Source: Halieaceae bacterium
GTDB taxonomy: Bacteria; Pseudomonadota; Gammaproteobacteria; Pseudomonadales; Halieaceae
Assembly (NCBI GenBank): GCA_002705465.1
Contig: PAGS01000064.1
Span: 1-8,242, forward strand
Length of the DNA stretch: 8,242 nucleotides
Direction: 5' to 3'
The translations under genes were made by a program, and so were the position numbers. Under the pieces are notes generated by a model, which saw only the letters and a list, made by a program, of their open reading frames with translations, was not told where the DNA came from and did no database searches. Shown piece by piece: positions 6,588-8,242 of the stretch; position 1 is the first letter of the stretch; each line of letters starts with the position of its first letter.

Positions 6588-6593
6588 AGTATA
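6588..6593 (-). promoter_or_regulatory. Candidate -10 element for mrp-dcd
   Basis: The minus strand reads TATACT, 5 of 6 to the sigma-70 -10 consensus. No good -35 hexamer is found 16 to 18 bases upstream. If it works, transcription begins near 6581, downstream of the TTG at 6588, and the leader would be about 20 bases to the GTG at 6558. Confidence 0.35.
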
Positions 6594-6649
6594 CCGCGGG
6601 AGGCGGCGCTTCCGATCACCTGCGCACAGCGAAATCACCAAAAATCCGG

Positions 6650-6655
6650 TAGACT
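6650..6655 (+). promoter_or_regulatory. Candidate -10 element for metG
   Basis: TAGACT, 4 of 6 to consensus, followed by a GC-rich discriminator-like GCGCGCC and lying 32 bases before the metG ATG. I could not find a matching -35 element, so this is tentative. The 129-bp space between mrp and metG holds no other recognisable feature. Confidence 0.25.
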
Positions 6656-6687
6656 GCGCGCCTTTCCTTTGCCGGATCACGCGTGCC

Positions 6688-8242
6688 ATGAGCTCCGCCC
6701 CGAGAAAAATCCTGGTGACCTCGGCATTACCCTACGCCAATGCCCCGCTCCACCTCGGACACATGCTGGAGCAGGCGCAAACCGACATCTGGGTGCGCTT
6801 CCAACGGTCACGCGGTCACGCATGTCGATATGTCTGTGCCGATGATGCACATGGCACCGCCATCATGCTCTCCGCAGAGGCGGCAGGTCGCACTCCCGAG
6901 GAGCATATTGCCGCCATTCAGGCGCAGCACGAGCGCGACTCAGCGGGCTTTTTAATCGAGTTTGACCACTACCATTCGACCCATTCCGCCGAGAACAAGC
7001 GCTGGTCCGAGACGATTTTCGCGCGCCTCGAAGCAGGTGGGCATGTTGCGGTGAGAGAAATCACCCAAGCCTACGACCCTGAGAAGGGCCTCTTCTTGGC
7101 TGACCGGTTTATCAAGGGGACCTGCCCCAAGTGCAAGGCGCCCGACCAATACGGTGACAATTGCGAAGCCTGCGGCGCGACCTACTCACCTGCGGACCTG
7201 ATCGACCCCGTTTCCGCGCTGTCGGGGGCCACTCCCGTTGATAAGACGTCCAGTCATCTGTTCTTCCAACTCAGCCACTTTGAAGCGTTACTCACGGAGT
7301 GGATCAACAGCGAACAATTACAGCCCCCGATCGCGAATAAACTCAAGGAATGGCTTGACGCCGGGCTACAGGATTGGGACATCAGCCGCGACGCCCCTTA
7401 CTTTGGCTTCGAAATTCCCGGCCACCCTGATAAATATTTCTATGTATGGCTGGACGCCCCGATCGGTTACATCGCCAGCCACGAAGCCCTCTGTCGTGAG
7501 AGCGATGACGATTTCGAGGCCTACTGGCTACCCGGTGGTGACACCGAGCTATATCACTTCATTGGTAAGGATATCGTCAACTTCCACGGTCTGTTCTGGC
7601 CCGCGATGCTGGACAGTGCCGGCCTGCGCCAGCCGACCGCGGTCTATGCCCATGGCTTTTTGACGGTCAATGGCGTGAAAATGTCCAAAAGCCGCGGCAC
7701 ATTTATCCTTGCTGACACCTACCTTGAGCATCTGGATCCTGAGTATTTGCGCTATTACTTCGCTGCCAAGCTATCCGGTGGGGTCGATGATATTGATCTG
7801 AACCTCGACGACTTCGTCCAGCGCGTGAACTCGGATCTCATTGGCAAAGTGGTCAACATTGCCAGCCGCTGCGCGGGCTTTTTGCGCAAGAAGTTTGATA
7901 ACCGCATGAGCACGGACTGTGCTGAGCCCGAGCTGGTGCAGCGCTTTATCGATGCCGGCGACAGCATCGCTGCGCTGTACGAGGCGCGTGAGTTCAACCG
8001 CGCCATGCGCGAGATCATCACTTTGGCAGATCGCGCTAACCAGTACATCGATGAGAAAAAGCCTTGGGTCATGGCAAAAGATGATGCGCTGGCCGATGAG
8101 GTGCAGGCAGTCTGCTCAGTCGGTATCAATTTATTCCGAGTCCTCGCAACTTACCTGAAGCCTGTGCTACCCGCCATGGCCGAAAAATCCGAGGCGTTTC
8201 TTCAGCACTCTCTCGATTGGACCGCGCTGAACGCGCCGCTTG
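6688..8242 (+). CDS. metG: Methionyl-tRNA synthetase, partial at the window edge
   Basis: MetG charges tRNA-Met with methionine, a class I synthetase of the cytoplasm. The window holds 518 codons plus one base; E. coli MetG has 677 residues, so the end of the anticodon-binding helical domain and any C-terminal tRNA-binding (EMAP/Trbp111-like) dimerisation domain fall outside. The HIGH-type signature is HLGH at residues 22-25 in [11 protein letters not shown]. The connective-peptide zinc knuckle has C146, C149, C159 and C162. [15 protein letters not shown] lies before [13 protein letters not shown], and [20 protein letters not shown] follows. KMSKS is at residues 331-335, and DDIDLNLEDFV-like and [17 protein letters not shown] helices come after it. 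The ATG at 6688 gives an N-terminus aligned with E. coli ([12 protein letters not shown]). No convincing ribosome site precedes it. It diverges from mrp, an arrangement also seen in Pseudomonas as I recall. The reading frame is intact to the edge. Confidence 0.97.
   Translation, partial: MSSAPRKILVTSALPYANAPLHLGHMLEQAQTDIWVRFQRSRGHACRYVCADDAHGTAIMLSAEAAGRTPEEHIAAIQAQHERDSAGFLIEFDHYHSTHSAENKRWSETIFARLEAGGHVAVREITQAYDPEKGLFLADRFIKGTCPKCKAPDQYGDNCEACGATYSPADLIDPVSALSGATPVDKTSSHLFFQLSHFEALLTEWINSEQLQPPIANKLKEWLDAGLQDWDISRDAPYFGFEIPGHPDKYFYVWLDAPIGYIASHEALCRESDDDFEAYWLPGGDTELYHFIGKDIVNFHGLFWPAMLDSAGLRQPTAVYAHGFLTVNGVKMSKSRGTFILADTYLEHLDPEYLRYYFAAKLSGGVDDIDLNLDDFVQRVNSDLIGKVVNIASRCAGFLRKKFDNRMSTDCAEPELVQRFIDAGDSIAALYEAREFNRAMREIITLADRANQYIDEKKPWVMAKDDALADEVQAVCSVGINLFRVLATYLKPVLPAMAEKSEAFLQHSLDWTALNAPL

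Noticed and set aside
1..8242. CRISPR arrays, insertion sequences, attachment sites, tRNA genes, toxin-antitoxin or defence genes
   Set aside because: I looked for these on both strands and saw none. Apart from the left end, nearly all the sequence is accounted for by intact housekeeping genes.

Overview
The window is a stretch of ordinary bacterial chromosome, dense with housekeeping genes. Most protein sequences closely resemble Pseudomonas and other Gammaproteobacteria, notably PurM, Dcd and the MetG core. Base composition is moderately GC-rich. The gene orders hda–DUF2066–purM–purN–DUF3108 and dcd–mrp–metG both match, from memory, blocks found in pseudomonads. I infer a gammaproteobacterium, perhaps a marine Cellvibrionales-like lineage, but genus cannot be set from this window. 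I see no mobile element, CRISPR array, tRNA or rRNA.

Layout. Positions 1-114 are purine-rich and not recognisable. They run into a plus-strand fragment of a queuosine-precursor transporter (YhhQ/DUF165 family, 115-660) that lacks its N-terminal half. Its 3' end overlaps the 3' end of hda (623-1330, minus), which is preceded on the same strand by a secreted DUF2066 protein (1362-2396). A 193-bp divergent intergenic region separates these from a tight plus-strand operon of purM (2590-3630), purN (3641-4288) and a secreted DUF3108 protein (4285-5013). A 133-bp convergent gap follows, containing a degenerate 13-bp tandem repeat. Then come dcd (5147-5713) and its upstream partner mrp/apbC (5752-6558), both minus. 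Divergent from mrp is metG (6688 to the window edge, plus), cut off after 518 codons.

How the genes fit together. purN and purM encode steps 3 and 5 of de novo purine synthesis. Dcd supplies dUTP from dCTP for thymidylate synthesis. Hda inactivates DnaA-ATP after replication starts, so several neighbours bear on nucleotide supply and replication. Mrp is an Fe-S carrier ATPase and MetG charges tRNA-Met. The two DUF proteins have signal peptides and unknown roles, yet are positioned for co-transcription with hda and purMN respectively.

I did not find a convincing new system. The items most worth a second look are the abnormal left end with the truncated transporter, the two uncharacterised exported proteins, the tail-to-tail overlap at hda, the short repeat at 5034-5072, and the start-site question at mrp.
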